Source: Prochlorococcus sp. AG-409-J16
Lineage (GTDB): Bacteria > Cyanobacteriota > Cyanobacteriia > PCC-6307 > Cyanobiaceae
Direction: 5' to 3'
Assembly: GCA_003215655.1 (NCBI GenBank)
Contig: QCKB01000003.1
Coordinates: forward strand, 124,001-188,000
DNA length: 64,000 bases
The notes beneath the pieces were generated by a model that had not been told where the DNA came from, made no database searches, and worked only from the letters and a program-made list of their open reading frames with translations. This document shows positions 19,466 to 29,138 of this stretch, one piece after another (the first letter of the stretch is position 1; each line of letters starts with the position of its first letter). The position numbers were made by a program, and so were the translations under genes.

Positions 19466-20734
19466 ATGAGATCACTCCTACTCTTTATACTCCTTGCCAT
19501 TCCAGCATTCTTTGGCGCTGGAGAACTAGCTCTTCTTAGGCTTCGACCAAGCAGAGTTCAAGGATTAGTAGAAGAAAAAGAACCCGGAGCAAAGTCTATT
19601 CATAGGCTCCAGCGCCGATTAAGGCGGGCACTCATGGTTTCCCAACTTGGAGGAACACTGGCATTAGTGGCACTTGGTTGGCTTGGTAAAGGTCTTGGGA
19701 ATCGATTGTGGCCTTTAAACGATCTCACAAGTAGATCCTGGGATGTAATTCTTTTCCTTTGGATTGTCGTTTTAGCAACCCTATTGGCGGGCTTACTCCC
19801 AAAAGCTCTTGTACTAAACCGCCCTGAAGCAGCAGCACTTCGCCTAGCCCCTTTACTTGAAGCCGTAATGGCTGTACTGGCTCCACTAATTTCATTACTC
19901 GAGACTGTTGCCTCACTGCTACTTCGATTAGTAGGTCTGAACACAAAATGGGATGCTCTTGTCCCAGCATTATCTGCTGGCGAATTAGAAACTCTTATTG
20001 AATCAGGAGGGGTTACAGGGCTTCGACCAGATGAAAGGAACATTCTTGAAGGTGTTTTTGCTCTTCATGAAACTCAAGTTCGCGAAGCAATGGTGCCCCG
20101 TTCTGGCATGGTTACTTTGCCTATAGACGTTCGATTCTCTGAACTCATGAAAGCAGTTCACCGAACCCAACATGCGCGATTCTTAGTTATTGGAGATTCC
20201 CTTGATGATGTTCGAGGAGTAATTGACTTAAGACGGTTAGCCGAACCAATATCTCGCGGACTCCTAAATGCAGATACCCAATTAGCACAATACCTTCAGC
20301 CAGTACCAAGAGTATTAGAGACGAGTCGATTAGCAGAATTATTACCAGTAATTAGAAGAGGGCATCCTCTGCTCTTAGTTGTAGATGAGCATGGAGGCAC
20401 AGAAGGGTTAGTTACAGCAGCAGACCTAACAGGAGAAATAGTTGGAGATGAGCTTCAAACCAATGAAACTGAACTCGCTGTTAAGGCTATTGATGGACGA
20501 CCTGATAGATGGCTAATCGCAGCTGACCTGGAAATCATCGAGCTCAATCGACAGCTCAATCTTGATTTACCAGAAGCAGATGATCATCACACAATTGCTG
20601 GATTCCTACTTGAGAAAATGCAACACGTTCCATCAACGGGAGAGACTTTTAAATACAAAAACATGCTCTTTGATATCGTGAAAATGAAAGGTCCTCGTAT
20701 CGAAAGAATAAAACTAAGTATTTGCAAGAATTAA
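19466..20734 (+). CDS. CNNM/CBS-domain membrane protein (DUF21, HlyC/CorC-like family)
   Basis: 422 residues. An N-terminal DUF21 membrane domain (about 1-145; several hydrophobic helices including LVALGWLGKGLG and LWIVVLATLLAGLLPKAL) is followed by GELETLIESGGVTGLRPDER, a CBS pair (about 205-330; VREAMVPRSGMVTLP, VVDEHGGTEGLVTAADL) and a C-terminal CorC_HlyC domain. The family is linked to Mg2+/Co2+ efflux or homeostasis; 'hemolysin' labels are historical. Starts 12 bp after the tRNA. Confidence 0.9.
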   Translation: MRSLLLFILLAIPAFFGAGELALLRLRPSRVQGLVEEKEPGAKSIHRLQRRLRRALMVSQLGGTLALVALGWLGKGLGNRLWPLNDLTSRSWDVILFLWIVVLATLLAGLLPKALVLNRPEAAALRLAPLLEAVMAVLAPLISLLETVASLLLRLVGLNTKWDALVPALSAGELETLIESGGVTGLRPDERNILEGVFALHETQVREAMVPRSGMVTLPIDVRFSELMKAVHRTQHARFLVIGDSLDDVRGVIDLRRLAEPISRGLLNADTQLAQYLQPVPRVLETSRLAELLPVIRRGHPLLLVVDEHGGTEGLVTAADLTGEIVGDELQTNETELAVKAIDGRPDRWLIAADLEIIELNRQLNLDLPEADDHHTIAGFLLEKMQHVPSTGETFKYKNMLFDIVKMKGPRIERIKLSICKN

Positions 20735-20785
20735 TCATGGGGCGACAATCGTCGATAATCATTCAGATATTTTTTAAACCTTCCT

Positions 20786-21790
20786 ATGCGTGACCCAATG
20801 GTTCCGGTGAAGGTTGGTGTAATAGGAATTGGGAATATGGGGTGGCACCATGCCCGTGTTCTCAGCCTTCTTAAAGATGCGAACCTAATTGGAGTCGCAG
20901 ACCCTGATAAAGAGAGAGGACATTTAGCAACTGAACAATTTAATTGTCGCTGGTTTAAGGACTACCAAAACTTGCTAGATGAGGTGGAAGCAGTTTGCAT
21001 TGCGGTTCCTACTCTTCTTCATCACAAAGTTGGCCTTGCATGCCTAGAAGCTGGGAAACATGTATTGATAGAAAAGCCAATAGCAGCAAGCCAGGATGAG
21101 GCTTCTGCCTTGATAACTGCGGCGAACAAATCAGAAAGGCTTTTGCAAGTAGGTCATATTGAAAGATTCAACCCAGCTTTTAGAGAGCTGATAAAGGTTG
21201 TTGCAAATGAAGAAGTAGTTGTTCTTGAGGCAAGAAGACATAGCCCTCATGCAGATCGGGCGAATGATGTATCTGTAGTCCTTGATCTAATGATTCATGA
21301 CCTTGATTTGGTTTTAGAGCTTGCTAGAGCTCCTGTAGTTCGTTTGGCTGCTGTTGGGGGACGAAGCAGTAAAGGTCCAATCGATTATGTAAACGCAACA
21401 CTTGGCTTCAATAATGGAGTTGTTGCAAGCCTAACGGCAAGCAAAATGAGCCACCGAAAAATTAGAAGCCTTAGCGCTCACTGCCGAGGAAGCTTAGTAG
21501 AGACTGATTTCTTAAACCACAATCTTCACATTCACCGAAGAGCCCATGAATGGTATTCCGCTGACCATGGGGAACTTTTATATCGAAATGATGGTTTTAT
21601 TGAAGAGGTAAGCACAACTTCAATAGAACCACTTTATGCAGAATTAGAACACTTCCTGCAATGCGTCAAAGGGAAAGAAACGCCAGCAGTAGATGGCGAA
21701 CAAGCCTCTAGAGCACTTAAACTAGCCGATCTAATTGAATATGCAGTAGAACACCCAGGAAGCGGTCTCTCCTTATCAGAAGAAATTTAA
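20786..21790 (+). CDS. Gfo/Idh/MocA-family NAD(P)-dependent oxidoreductase
   Basis: 334 residues. Rossmann GVIGIGNMGWHHARV, then VLIEKPIAAS (the catalytic EKP) and GHIERFNPAF are family hallmarks. Such enzymes oxidise or reduce sugars or inositols; the substrate cannot be read from sequence. ATG 20798 (MVPVKVGVIG) is an equally possible start. It lies 51 bp after the CNNM gene on the same strand. Confidence 0.88.
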   Translation: MRDPMVPVKVGVIGIGNMGWHHARVLSLLKDANLIGVADPDKERGHLATEQFNCRWFKDYQNLLDEVEAVCIAVPTLLHHKVGLACLEAGKHVLIEKPIAASQDEASALITAANKSERLLQVGHIERFNPAFRELIKVVANEEVVVLEARRHSPHADRANDVSVVLDLMIHDLDLVLELARAPVVRLAAVGGRSSKGPIDYVNATLGFNNGVVASLTASKMSHRKIRSLSAHCRGSLVETDFLNHNLHIHRRAHEWYSADHGELLYRNDGFIEEVSTTSIEPLYAELEHFLQCVKGKETPAVDGEQASRALKLADLIEYAVEHPGSGLSLSEEI

Positions 21791-21838
21791 AGCTAGAAAC
21801 CCCTTTTCAACAAAATGGTAGAGAGTAGATCATATATA

Positions 21839-21949
21839 ATGGATGCCAAAATAATACTTTCTATCTATATTTTCTTATCATGGGTGATAGTAAAAAGAGC
21901 TAAAAATATTATTCAAGTTAAAGTAGAATATCAAAATAAAAGACACTAG
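21839..21949 (+). CDS. Possible 36-residue single-span membrane protein
   Basis: An ATG-to-TAG frame of 36 codons: hydrophobic residues 4-18 (KIILSIYIFLSWVIV) and a basic, polar tail (VKRAKNIIQVK then EYQNKRH). TATATAAT sits directly before the ATG, and a GAGAG is about 15 bases upstream, so the ribosome site is poor. A strong hairpin follows the stop at once. I recognise no photosystem small subunit in it. It could be a real small membrane protein or chance in AT-rich DNA. Confidence 0.3.
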   Translation: MDAKIILSIYIFLSWVIVKRAKNIIQVKVEYQNKRH

Positions 21950-21952
21950 AAA

Positions 21953-21981
21953 ACTGAGGCTGGATTACCTCCAGCCTCAGT
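21953..21981. terminator. GC-rich hairpin downstream of psbK
   Basis: An 11-bp perfect stem (21953-21963 with 21971-21981, core CTGAGGCTGG/CCAGCCTCAG) and a 7-nt loop ATTACCT. On the minus strand it is followed by TTTCTAG, which would suit termination of the psbK transcript; it also follows the small frame at 21839-21949 on the plus strand. No long T-run on either side. Confidence 0.5.
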
Positions 21982-22024
21982 CAATGCAGCTATTTAAGGT
22001 TCAGGGGAAACCCTAAATACCTAT

Positions 22025-22168
22025 TTAACGGAATCCAACTGCGGCTTGCCAAACAAAGACAAGCAAAAAGAAGAAGATCGGGATAAGCGGAAGAATATCC
22101 ACTGTGGGAGCAAAAGCCTGATATGCCTCAGGCAGTTCGGCTAGCAAGTCAAATGTTAAGGCGACCAT
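22025..22168 (-). CDS. psbK: Photosystem II reaction centre protein K
   Basis: 47 residues beginning [19 protein letters not shown], with the PsbK core [25 protein letters not shown] making one transmembrane helix. The N-terminal few residues before LPEAY correspond to the cleaved leader. It stabilises the CP43 side of photosystem II. The frame runs further upstream into tgt (to 22267), but the ATG at 22168 follows the tgt stop and gives the family length. AGGA lies immediately before it. Downstream of tgt on the same strand. Confidence 0.93.
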   Translation of the reverse strand: MVALTFDLLAELPEAYQAFAPTVDILPLIPIFFFLLVFVWQAAVGFR

Positions 22169-22199
22169 TCCTAGGAATTCATGGGCGTTTGAAGCGACG

Positions 22200-23348
22200 C
22201 TACCACGTGTAGTGGGCATCTGAGTCACTCCGCCAAGGAGCGAAATCCTCTGAAAAGGAACCGTCAATGATTGATTGGCTCATCGCAGAGGTAAATCTGA
22301 GCATATGGGTAAGGTTATGAACGGTTAAAAGAGTTAGCCCTAACAGCTCCTCGCTGCGTATCAAATGACTCAAATAAGCCCTGCTGTGATTGGAACAAGC
22401 CTCACAAGGACAGCTTGCATCCAAAGGTTTGTGATCATTTCGAAAACGGGCATTGCGCAAGTTCCATCTCTCCCCATCGACCAATGCAGTTCCATGTCTG
22501 CCCAATCTTGTGGGCAGAACACAATCAAAAAGATCTATACCATTTGCAACACCTATCGCCATTTCTCTAAGAGTTCCTATGCCCATCAAATAGCGAGGTC
22601 TATCTTCTGGCAAAAGAGGAGAAACTTGCCTAATAATCTGATGCATTTCTTGTAAAGGCTCACCAACACTCACTCCACCAATTGCTACCCCAGGCAAATT
22701 AAAACTAGATACGATTTTTGCGCTTTCTTCTCTAAGGCGTGGGAAACACCCACCCTGAACAATCCCGAAAAGAGCCTGATCAGACCTTTTATGAGCCGCA
22801 ACGCAACGCTCCAGCCAAGAATGTGTTCTATAGCAAGCCTTCTGAACAATACTTTCAATAGCTGGATAAGGAGGACATTGATCAAAAGCCATAACCACAT
22901 CTGCTCCTAAAGCCATTTGAATATCAATAGCTTTCTCAGGCGTAAGTTTGATTTGGCTGCCATCTCGAGGATTTTTAAAAACCACTCCTTCATCATCAAT
23001 CTGATTAAGTTCGGCCAAGCTAAAGACCTGAAACCCTCCAGAATCAGTCAATAGAGGACCATCCCAGCCCATAAATTTGTGCAGCCCACCAGCCTTACTA
23101 ACTATCTCTTCCCCTGGCTGAAGGTGAAGGTGATAAGTATTTGCCAAAACCATTTCAGCGCCAGTTGCCAAAAGCTGTTTAGGAGTAATCCCTTTAACTG
23201 TGCCGAGGGTGCCGACAGGCATAAAGCGAGGGGTTTGAACTAGGCCATGCGGCGTATAAAACGAACCAGCCCTGGCCAAAGTATTGGGGCAATGGGCATT
23301 TATCTGAAATCGAAAGGGGCCGGACTTGGACTCAACTTCCAAAGCCAT
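22200..23348 (-). CDS. tgt: tRNA-guanine transglycosylase (queuine tRNA-ribosyltransferase)
   Basis: 382 residues. Catalytic and substrate motifs [47 protein letters not shown], and the zinc site [17 protein letters not shown] are intact. It swaps guanine 34 for a 7-deazaguanine precursor in tRNAs for Tyr, His, Asn and Asp. The psbK gene follows 31 bp downstream, an arrangement known from marine picocyanobacteria. Divergent from cobS. Confidence 0.97.
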   Translation of the reverse strand: MALEVESKSGPFRFQINAHCPNTLARAGSFYTPHGLVQTPRFMPVGTLGTVKGITPKQLLATGAEMVLANTYHLHLQPGEEIVSKAGGLHKFMGWDGPLLTDSGGFQVFSLAELNQIDDEGVVFKNPRDGSQIKLTPEKAIDIQMALGADVVMAFDQCPPYPAIESIVQKACYRTHSWLERCVAAHKRSDQALFGIVQGGCFPRLREESAKIVSSFNLPGVAIGGVSVGEPLQEMHQIIRQVSPLLPEDRPRYLMGIGTLREMAIGVANGIDLFDCVLPTRLGRHGTALVDGERWNLRNARFRNDHKPLDASCPCEACSNHSRAYLSHLIRSEELLGLTLLTVHNLTHMLRFTSAMSQSIIDGSFSEDFAPWRSDSDAHYTW

Positions 23349-23403
23349 ATTTACCGGAGATACTAATGAACCTACGCTGGCAATGTTTAACAGGAGATGA
23401 TGA

Positions 23404-24171
23404 ATGCTTCCAGCCCCATTCTGGTTAAGAGATCTAGCTGGAGCCTGGACCTTTTACACAGTCCTTCCAAGTGCAGAATGGCTAAAGCCAAGATTTGAAA
23501 GGATTGCTCGTTTCGCACCTTGGATCGGATTATTTATAGGATGCATTCAATCAGGCATTTGGGTTCTTCTCAATAATTCTAGCTGGCCAAAAATATCATC
23601 TGCTCTAATAATTATCTCCCTAGAAGCGATTATCACAGGTGGTTTACATCTTGATGGACTAATAGACACCGCAGATGGCCTAGCAGCAGGAAAGAAACGC
23701 CGAACAAAGGCAATGAAAGATAGTAATGCAGGAGCTATTGGTGTGATTTCTTTACTTATAGTAGTTTTAATTCAGCTATCATGCCTAATAAGATTAGGTC
23801 CTCTTGTGGCACTGACATTTCCTATAATTGGTTTTTGGTCAAGATTTTCACCATTATGGGCTATAAAGAAGTTTAATTATATTAATGAGTCAGGTAATTC
23901 CTCATTTCATCAGAAGCATTTTCAAGGCTTAGGTGATTTAATTCCTGCAATAATCGGACTCTTTTCTCTTATTATTGTCTTAGCTTTAATAAGCCATGGA
24001 TGGAGCTATAAAGCCAACTTAATTGGGATAACTTTAATAGGAATCATTCCTGCAATTGCACTGCCCGAGATACTTGGGAGAAAATTAAGTGGGCACAATG
24101 GTGATTCCTACGGTGCCTCAGTCGTGTTAGTTCAAACAGTCATGCTTCTTTTGTTAGCGACTCTTTTATAG
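23404..24171 (+). CDS. cobS: Adenosylcobinamide-GDP ribazoletransferase (cobalamin synthase)
   Basis: 255 residues, mostly hydrophobic with about six membrane segments. The CobS motif [15 protein letters not shown] followed by [12 protein letters not shown] is unmistakable. It joins the lower ligand to adenosylcobinamide-GDP at the membrane. Picocyanobacteria make pseudocobalamin, so the lower ligand is probably adenine-based (family knowledge). The 3' end overlaps the convergent histidine kinase gene by 32 bp. I see no B12 riboswitch upstream. Confidence 0.95.
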   Translation: MLPAPFWLRDLAGAWTFYTVLPSAEWLKPRFERIARFAPWIGLFIGCIQSGIWVLLNNSSWPKISSALIIISLEAIITGGLHLDGLIDTADGLAAGKKRRTKAMKDSNAGAIGVISLLIVVLIQLSCLIRLGPLVALTFPIIGFWSRFSPLWAIKKFNYINESGNSSFHQKHFQGLGDLIPAIIGLFSLIIVLALISHGWSYKANLIGITLIGIIPAIALPEILGRKLSGHNGDSYGASVVLVQTVMLLLLATLL

Positions 24172-25276
24172 GGAGAGTAAGCAAAAAAGCATTTCCTTCT
24201 TCTGGCAAGGACAAATCAATAGTTGCTGGCGATAAAATTAATTCCAAAGTTCCACCTATCTTCTCTGCTAATTGCCGACCAAGTGCTAAACCCAACCCAC
24301 TTCCAGAATTTGCCCCTTTCTCTCTACCTCGAAAACCTTTTTCAAAAATCTTCTCTCTTTCATCACTAGAGATCGGAGTGCCTTCATCCCAAACACAAAG
24401 TCCATCTTGAAGAAGATGCAGACCAATTGCTTTTCCATGCTGACTATACCTAAAGGCATTCTCAAATAAGTTGGCAACAATTTCTGCGACAACTCCATCT
24501 CCAGAAGGTCGTTTTTTCTCGGTCCATATAGGCCATTTAGCTGGCTGGCGCCATGGTCGACCCTGCAAATTCGCTGTCGCTGCAGCACGAGCAAGCAAAG
24601 GTTCCAGCAAAGCTCTTACAGTGAGCTCAGGGTTCTGTGGCAATAAAGGAGGAAGAAGTAAAGGAGCTGAAACCTCCGACTCTATTGGCAATTTGGGCTG
24701 TCCAATTTGATCTAAAGCGGTGATATATCGATTCAATTGCTCCTGCTCAAGTAAAAGACCTTGAACTAAATTGATATCGCTATTTTCCGGACCAAGACGC
24801 CTCAAAAGCAACTGTGCATAAGTCCTAAGAGCTGCAACTGGATTTCGAAGTTGATGAACCATCAAACTGATCTGCTCCCGCTGCTGGCCCAGCTCATCAA
24901 CCAACTTGCTTCTATCCAGCTCTAAGCTCAAAGAATTGGCCAGAGCAATAGCCAAAGCCTGTATTCGGCTATCTAAATTATCCGGCCATCCGGAAGTCGG
25001 AAGCTTAATTTCTGCTCTTAAAACACCAAGCAATATTGTTCCCTCTCTTAACGGATACCACCGTCGATTAGGAGATGGAGTTCTTAACTCTGAATCCTCC
25101 TCGACTGGAGGCAAGGTATTTGGCAGGTCTGGCCATTGCCCAACAACCTCAAGACTAGGCTCTTCTCCCCCTTTCGCCTGAGCGATATAGACCACTAGAC
25201 GCTCTAAGAATTCTTCCTCCTTAAAGCTAAAAAGCTGCTGTTGGACCAGATTTATGAACCGGCTCGACAGCTGCAT
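24140..25276 (-). CDS. Sensor histidine kinase, soluble
   Basis: About 378 residues. A GAF-like N-terminal region (FLERLVVYIAQAKGG through LLGVLRAEIK) is followed by an H box (LMVHQLRNPVAALRTYAQLL), N box (VANLFENAFRYS), G1 (CVWDEGTPI) and G2 (GSGLGLALGRQLAEK). There is no membrane segment, so it senses an internal or partner-delivered signal. No response regulator is adjacent, so the partner is unknown. The frame opens with TTG at 25285; the ATG at 25276 is preferred. It is not NblS, which is longer and has membrane segments. Confidence 0.87.
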   Translation of the reverse strand: MQLSSRFINLVQQQLFSFKEEEFLERLVVYIAQAKGGEEPSLEVVGQWPDLPNTLPPVEEDSELRTPSPNRRWYPLREGTILLGVLRAEIKLPTSGWPDNLDSRIQALAIALANSLSLELDRSKLVDELGQQREQISLMVHQLRNPVAALRTYAQLLLRRLGPENSDINLVQGLLLEQEQLNRYITALDQIGQPKLPIESEVSAPLLLPPLLPQNPELTVRALLEPLLARAAATANLQGRPWRQPAKWPIWTEKKRPSGDGVVAEIVANLFENAFRYSQHGKAIGLHLLQDGLCVWDEGTPISSDEREKIFEKGFRGREKGANSGSGLGLALGRQLAEKIGGTLELILSPATIDLSLPEEGNAFLLTLPIKESLTKEA

Positions 25277-25617
25277 GGAAAACAAATAGCAAATGGGCTC
25301 AGAGAATTGAATTTTGAAAGAAACTTGAAAATTCTGGAAAAAGTATTAAGATGTGTACTTGACCACGCAGAGCTTCCTACCAGGAGCAAGACAAGCGTCG
25401 GCTAAGCAAAGGTTGCGCAAAAGGTGCTACCGAAGCTACAGCAGAGGTAGATATATACCTTGCTGCAAACCAGTCTCTGACTGGTCAAAATAATCATGAA
25501 AGCCAAGAACATCAAGGCCATTGGCTTCGAAGTTCATTCATGCTGGATTGTTTGGCACTCATCTTTAGAGAACCATCTATCTACCCCATTCACAAATCCC
25601 CTCCTAGGTGAACATAA
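25277..25617 (+). other. Long gene-free stretch with several small hairpins upstream of the DUF3155 gene
   Basis: About 340 bases with no convincing gene. It holds a perfect 7-bp hairpin with a 3-nt loop (ACCAGTC-TCT-GACTGGT, about 25470-25486), an imperfect hairpin around GCAGAGGTAGATATATACCT (about 25441-25466), and GCTTCCT-ACC-AGGAGC with one bulge (about 25372-25387). AGGTGA lies seven bases before the DUF3155 start. It may be a long structured leader or a separate small RNA on either strand; nothing identifies a known RNA family. Confidence 0.35.
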
Positions 25618-25986
25618 ATGTCCAAGAAACGCAAAAGGATTAGCCGCAGGCGACTAGCCGGCCAGAGAGTATTGGCCCATGTACCAATATTTCATCTAGA
25701 AACTGGAAACCATAAGCCTGTCACTGCTGCTCGTCGTTTTATTGCAGAGGGAGGTTTAATGCATCCTGCGATACTAAATGTTCGACGTAATGAGCACACA
25801 ACGGATCGTTTCTTCTGGGGAGAGAAAGGTCTATTTAGTGCTCAATATGCCGAAGAGAATCATTTCTTATTCCCTTCATTACGGCTAATAGTTGACTCAG
25901 TTGGCGAGGAACTTATGTTTGCTGGCCTAGAGCTTGTAGCTGATGACTGGGAAGAAATTGAAGAATATGAATACGCATTTGTATAA
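25618..25986 (+). CDS. DUF3155-family cyanobacterial protein
   Basis: 122 residues. Basic N-terminus (KKRKRISRRRLAGQRVL), a conserved core (RFIAEGGLMHPAILNVRRNEHTTDRFFWGEKGLFSAQYAEENHFLFPSL, read in parts) and an acidic C-terminus (DDWEEIEEYEYAF). It matches what I know of DUF3155, a family confined to cyanobacteria and of unknown function. AGGTGA precedes the ATG by seven bases. The strongly charged ends suggest a nucleic-acid or protein-binding role, but this is only a guess. Confidence 0.8.
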   Translation: MSKKRKRISRRRLAGQRVLAHVPIFHLETGNHKPVTAARRFIAEGGLMHPAILNVRRNEHTTDRFFWGEKGLFSAQYAEENHFLFPSLRLIVDSVGEELMFAGLELVADDWEEIEEYEYAFV

Positions 25987-26009
25987 GCAACTTCATTAGC
26001 ACAACCGAT

Positions 26010-26618
26010 CTACTGCAACCAAGAGATCAAGGCCGAACGAAATCGAGGAATTAATTCTCGAGGAATAGCATGACCTCCTTCAAAGCGCACAAAATTCAAC
26101 TCTTGTGCGCTTTGATTTAATAGCGTGAATAATTTTTCTGAGGCCTCATACGGGACAACCTCATCTTTACTCCCATGGGATAAAAGTACTGGTGGCCTTT
26201 TTATTGGGGCTACCCAATCTGGATGAGGATACGCACTACAACCAATCAATCCTGCTAAAGGCAATTCGCAGCCACTTGCAAGGGCCATTGCACCGCCTTG
26301 AGAGAAACCAAGCAAGACAGTCTTATTTAATGGAATTTTGGACCTAGAAATATTTTCCAACCGTTCCCTAAGTTGATTTACCGCTGAAGGGACTTCAGAC
26401 CATTGAGGGGGGAAAAGTCCATACCATTGCCTTCCAATACCTTGAGGAACAACTTGTGGTGCCCTTAAGGCAATTAATTCAGTTTTCTTGAAACCTATAT
26501 CCGTAGAAATCTCTTGACCAAAGGCAATTAAGTCATCTGCATCCGCCCCCCATCCATGAAGCAATATAAGCCGATTTTCAGCATCAGGGTAGGAATAACT
26601 AAGTTGATCTTCCATCAT
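26010..26618 (-). CDS. Alpha/beta hydrolase, phospholipase/carboxylesterase type
   Basis: About 202 residues. LILLHGWGADADDL (oxyanion loop), nucleophile elbow LGFSQGGAMAL (GxSxG), Asp region LLSHGSKDEVVPYE and catalytic His in FEGGHAIP. It belongs to the short carboxylesterase family (YpfH/acyl-protein thioesterase-like); the substrate is unknown. The frame extends to 26687, overlapping the divergent purH start; the ATG pair at 26618/26615 gives a family-like N-terminus and is preferred, though without a clear ribosome site. Confidence 0.85.
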   Translation of the reverse strand: MMEDQLSYSYPDAENRLILLHGWGADADDLIAFGQEISTDIGFKKTELIALRAPQVVPQGIGRQWYGLFPPQWSEVPSAVNQLRERLENISRSKIPLNKTVLLGFSQGGAMALASGCELPLAGLIGCSAYPHPDWVAPIKRPPVLLSHGSKDEVVPYEASEKLFTLLNQSAQELNFVRFEGGHAIPRELIPRFRSALISWLQ

Positions 26619-26680
26619 CAAAACACCATTTTGAACGTTAATGACTAGGTTGTCCCATGGAATGCCTCTCGAAAAAGCCA

Positions 26681-28243
26681 ATGGCACCTTTAGCCCTATT
26701 AAGCGTTTCTAATAAAACAGGTTTACTACCTTTAGCAAAAGCCCTAACTGAAACTTATGGGTTTGAACTCTTATCAAGCGGTGGGACAGCAAAGGTGCTT
26801 AAAGAAGCAGGAATATCAGTTAGAAAAGTGGCTGATTTCACCGGAGCTCCTGAAATTCTTGGAGGCCGAGTCAAAACACTTCACCCTCGTATCCATGGAG
26901 GTATCCTGGCTAAAAGAGGAGACCCAAAGCATCAAGCTGATCTATCTCAACAAGAAATTCCTCAAATAGATTTAGTTGTAGTAAACCTCTACCCATTTAA
27001 AGAAACAATTAGCAACCCGCTAGTCAGTTGGGATGAAGCAATAGAAAACATCGACATAGGTGGTCCAGCCATGGTGAGAGCTGCAGCCAAAAACCATGCC
27101 CACGTTTCAGTTCTTACTAGCCCGAATCAATATGAACGTTTTCTGAGTGCCTTATCAAAAGAGGGACCTTCAACATCAACAGAGCTTCGATGTCAGCTTG
27201 CTTTGGAAGCATTTGAACATACTGCGGAATATGACATAGCCATAAGTACGTGGATGAAAAACAAGCTCAATCCAAACCAATCTCCATGGCTAGGAGCATT
27301 CCCCTTACAGCAAACTTTGCGCTATGGAGAAAACCCTCATCAATCTGCCTCCTGGTATAGCAACGAAGGAAAAGGTTGGGGAGGAGCTAACAAGCTGCAA
27401 GGCAAAGAATTAAGCACCAACAATCTTCTTGATCTTGAAGCAGCCCTAACAACTCTTAGAGAGTTCGGCTATGGGAATGATGGGGTAAGAACAACTAATC
27501 AAAAGGCCGCAGTAGTCGTAAAGCATACAAATCCATGTGGAGTTGCAATAGATAGTCAATTATCCAAAGCTCTACAAAAAGCACTGGATGCAGACCGGAC
27601 TAGCGCCTTTGGAGGGATAATTGCACTAAATCAGAATGTTGACTCAGACTGTGCAAATGAATTATCTAATCTATTTCTTGAATGTGTAGTAGCACCAAGC
27701 TTTGACAAGACAGCATTAACTATCCTTTCAAAAAAGACAAATTTACGAATATTGCAACTATCTCCTGAGGCAATTAATGCTTGCAACAGAAGTCAGATGC
27801 GTAGCATCCTTGGGGGAATTCTTGTACAAGAAAAAGATGATCTCCCAATAGATGAAAAGGACTGGTCAACTCCTACTAAGCTTTCGCCATCAGCAACAAT
27901 CAAGGAAGATCTTTCCTTTGCCTGGAAACTAGTCAGGCATGTACGATCAAATGCAATTGTTATTGCCTCTGCCGGCCAAAGTCTTGGCATCGGAGCAGGG
28001 CAAATGAACAGAGTTGGATCAGCAAAATTAGCGCTAGAAGCAGCAGGTAAAAGTGTTAAAGGAGCTGTTTTAGCAAGCGATGGATTCTTCCCATTTGATG
28101 ACACAGTTCGACTTGCTGCCAGTTATGGAATTAATGCAATAATCCAACCAGGTGGAAGCATTCGCGACGAGGACTCAATCAAAGCTTGCGATGAATTAGG
28201 ACTTTCAATGATATTTACGAACAAACGTCACTTCTTACATTGA
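26681..28243 (+). CDS. purH: Bifunctional AICAR transformylase / IMP cyclohydrolase
   Basis: About 520 residues. The N-terminal IMP cyclohydrolase domain begins [18 protein letters not shown] with SSGGTAKVL and [16 protein letters not shown]. The C-terminal AICAR transformylase has [21 protein letters not shown] (catalytic KH) and [12 protein letters not shown]. Together they perform the last two steps of IMP synthesis. The frame opens at 26657; the ATG at 26681 ([12 protein letters not shown]) matches the family start. Confidence 0.97.
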   Translation: MAPLALLSVSNKTGLLPLAKALTETYGFELLSSGGTAKVLKEAGISVRKVADFTGAPEILGGRVKTLHPRIHGGILAKRGDPKHQADLSQQEIPQIDLVVVNLYPFKETISNPLVSWDEAIENIDIGGPAMVRAAAKNHAHVSVLTSPNQYERFLSALSKEGPSTSTELRCQLALEAFEHTAEYDIAISTWMKNKLNPNQSPWLGAFPLQQTLRYGENPHQSASWYSNEGKGWGGANKLQGKELSTNNLLDLEAALTTLREFGYGNDGVRTTNQKAAVVVKHTNPCGVAIDSQLSKALQKALDADRTSAFGGIIALNQNVDSDCANELSNLFLECVVAPSFDKTALTILSKKTNLRILQLSPEAINACNRSQMRSILGGILVQEKDDLPIDEKDWSTPTKLSPSATIKEDLSFAWKLVRHVRSNAIVIASAGQSLGIGAGQMNRVGSAKLALEAAGKSVKGAVLASDGFFPFDDTVRLAASYGINAIIQPGGSIRDEDSIKACDELGLSMIFTNKRHFLH

Positions 28244-28284
28244 TCAGAACAAAATGTGAAAGACAATAGATAGCAGAAAAAGGA

Positions 28285-28314
28285 AAGATTTAAAATAAAA
28301 TCAATTTAAATCTT
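28285..28314. terminator. AT-rich hairpin between purH and doxX
   Basis: Stem AAGATTTAAA/TTTAAATCTT (10 bp perfect, 28285-28294 and 28305-28314) with a 10-nt loop, at the meeting point of two convergent genes and overlapping the last codons of the doxX-like gene. No clear T-run, so its role as terminator is tentative. Confidence 0.4.
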
Positions 28315-28902
28315 CGATTTTGGATAATAAGTAATCTTATTTGTCCTCCTAAATGCAGAGAGCCTACCAGGGCCAGCACATACAAAATAAAAGAAAATAG
28401 CCGCATAAACTGCTGATAATTCAAATGCATAATTATGCCCTTCAACCACAGCAAAAGGGAACCCCTCCAAGCCTGTATCCAATAGATGAAATGGAATAGC
28501 AAATAACATTGTAGATAGAAGTCCTAGCGCAGAAACTCTTGCGAACAAGCCAATAGCGAGACCTATAGGGCAGATCACTTGTGTTGCTGCAGCAGCAAAA
28601 GTCCAAATTATTGGGTTACCAGGTAAAAATCCAAAATATTTCCCTACAACAAACTCCGCGAATCCTTCAGGGTCTTGAAATTTCTCCAACCCGTGATGAA
28701 CCATCATCACACTCACTCCAACTCTCAATACAAAAATTGCCAACTCAGCATTAATATTGACTTCTCCTTGAGAAGAGGGGCTTTCTACGACCACCTCAAC
28801 TCTCTGCGGCGGACTAGAAGCCGAGAGTTGAGGAGCAGGGTTTTGATCTACTCGATTTTGGGACTCCTCAGGCTGGGAGATGTCAGCTTCATTCATCATC
28901 AC
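28306..28902 (-). CDS. DoxX-family membrane protein
   Basis: 198 residues. A polar, Ser/Pro-rich N-terminus (about 1-48) precedes a DoxX domain: ELAIFVLRVGVSVMMVHHGLEKFQDPEGFAEF read in parts, ICPIGLAIGLFARVSALGL, and four membrane helices. The domain occurs in proteins linked to redox and quinone metabolism, but its activity in cyanobacteria is unknown. The start is one of three tandem ATG codons at the 5' end. The next 236 bases to ispH hold no gene that I can see. Confidence 0.87.
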   Translation of the reverse strand: MMMNEADISQPEESQNRVDQNPAPQLSASSPPQRVEVVVESPSSQGEVNINAELAIFVLRVGVSVMMVHHGLEKFQDPEGFAEFVVGKYFGFLPGNPIIWTFAAAATQVICPIGLAIGLFARVSALGLLSTMLFAIPFHLLDTGLEGFPFAVVEGHNYAFELSAVYAAIFFYFVCAGPGRLSAFRRTNKITYYPKSKI

Positions 28903-29138
28903 TATTTCCTAGAGAATTGATTGATTTTAGTTAGCAGGTAGTGAGTACAACTCTAAATAATGGAGGAACCTCCAAAAGCGAAGATAGAACAAATAGGGAG
29001 TTGATCACCACTTTATGAGAGTCTGATGAAGAAAAACCCCCATTAAAAGGTATTAAAGAGAATACCACTCCCAAAGTCTAAAACCAATTAAAAATTATAG
29101 ACATCCAAATATCAATCTATAGAAATTTATCTCCTAAT

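Noticed and set aside
23349-23403. B12 riboswitch before cobS
   Set aside because: The 55-base gap is too short and no cobalamin box is visible.
25496-25657. 53-codon frame (ATG to TAG) in the leader of the DUF3155 gene, overlapping its start
   Set aside because: No ribosome site, composition unlike a real protein, and its second half is simply DUF3155 coding sequence in another frame.
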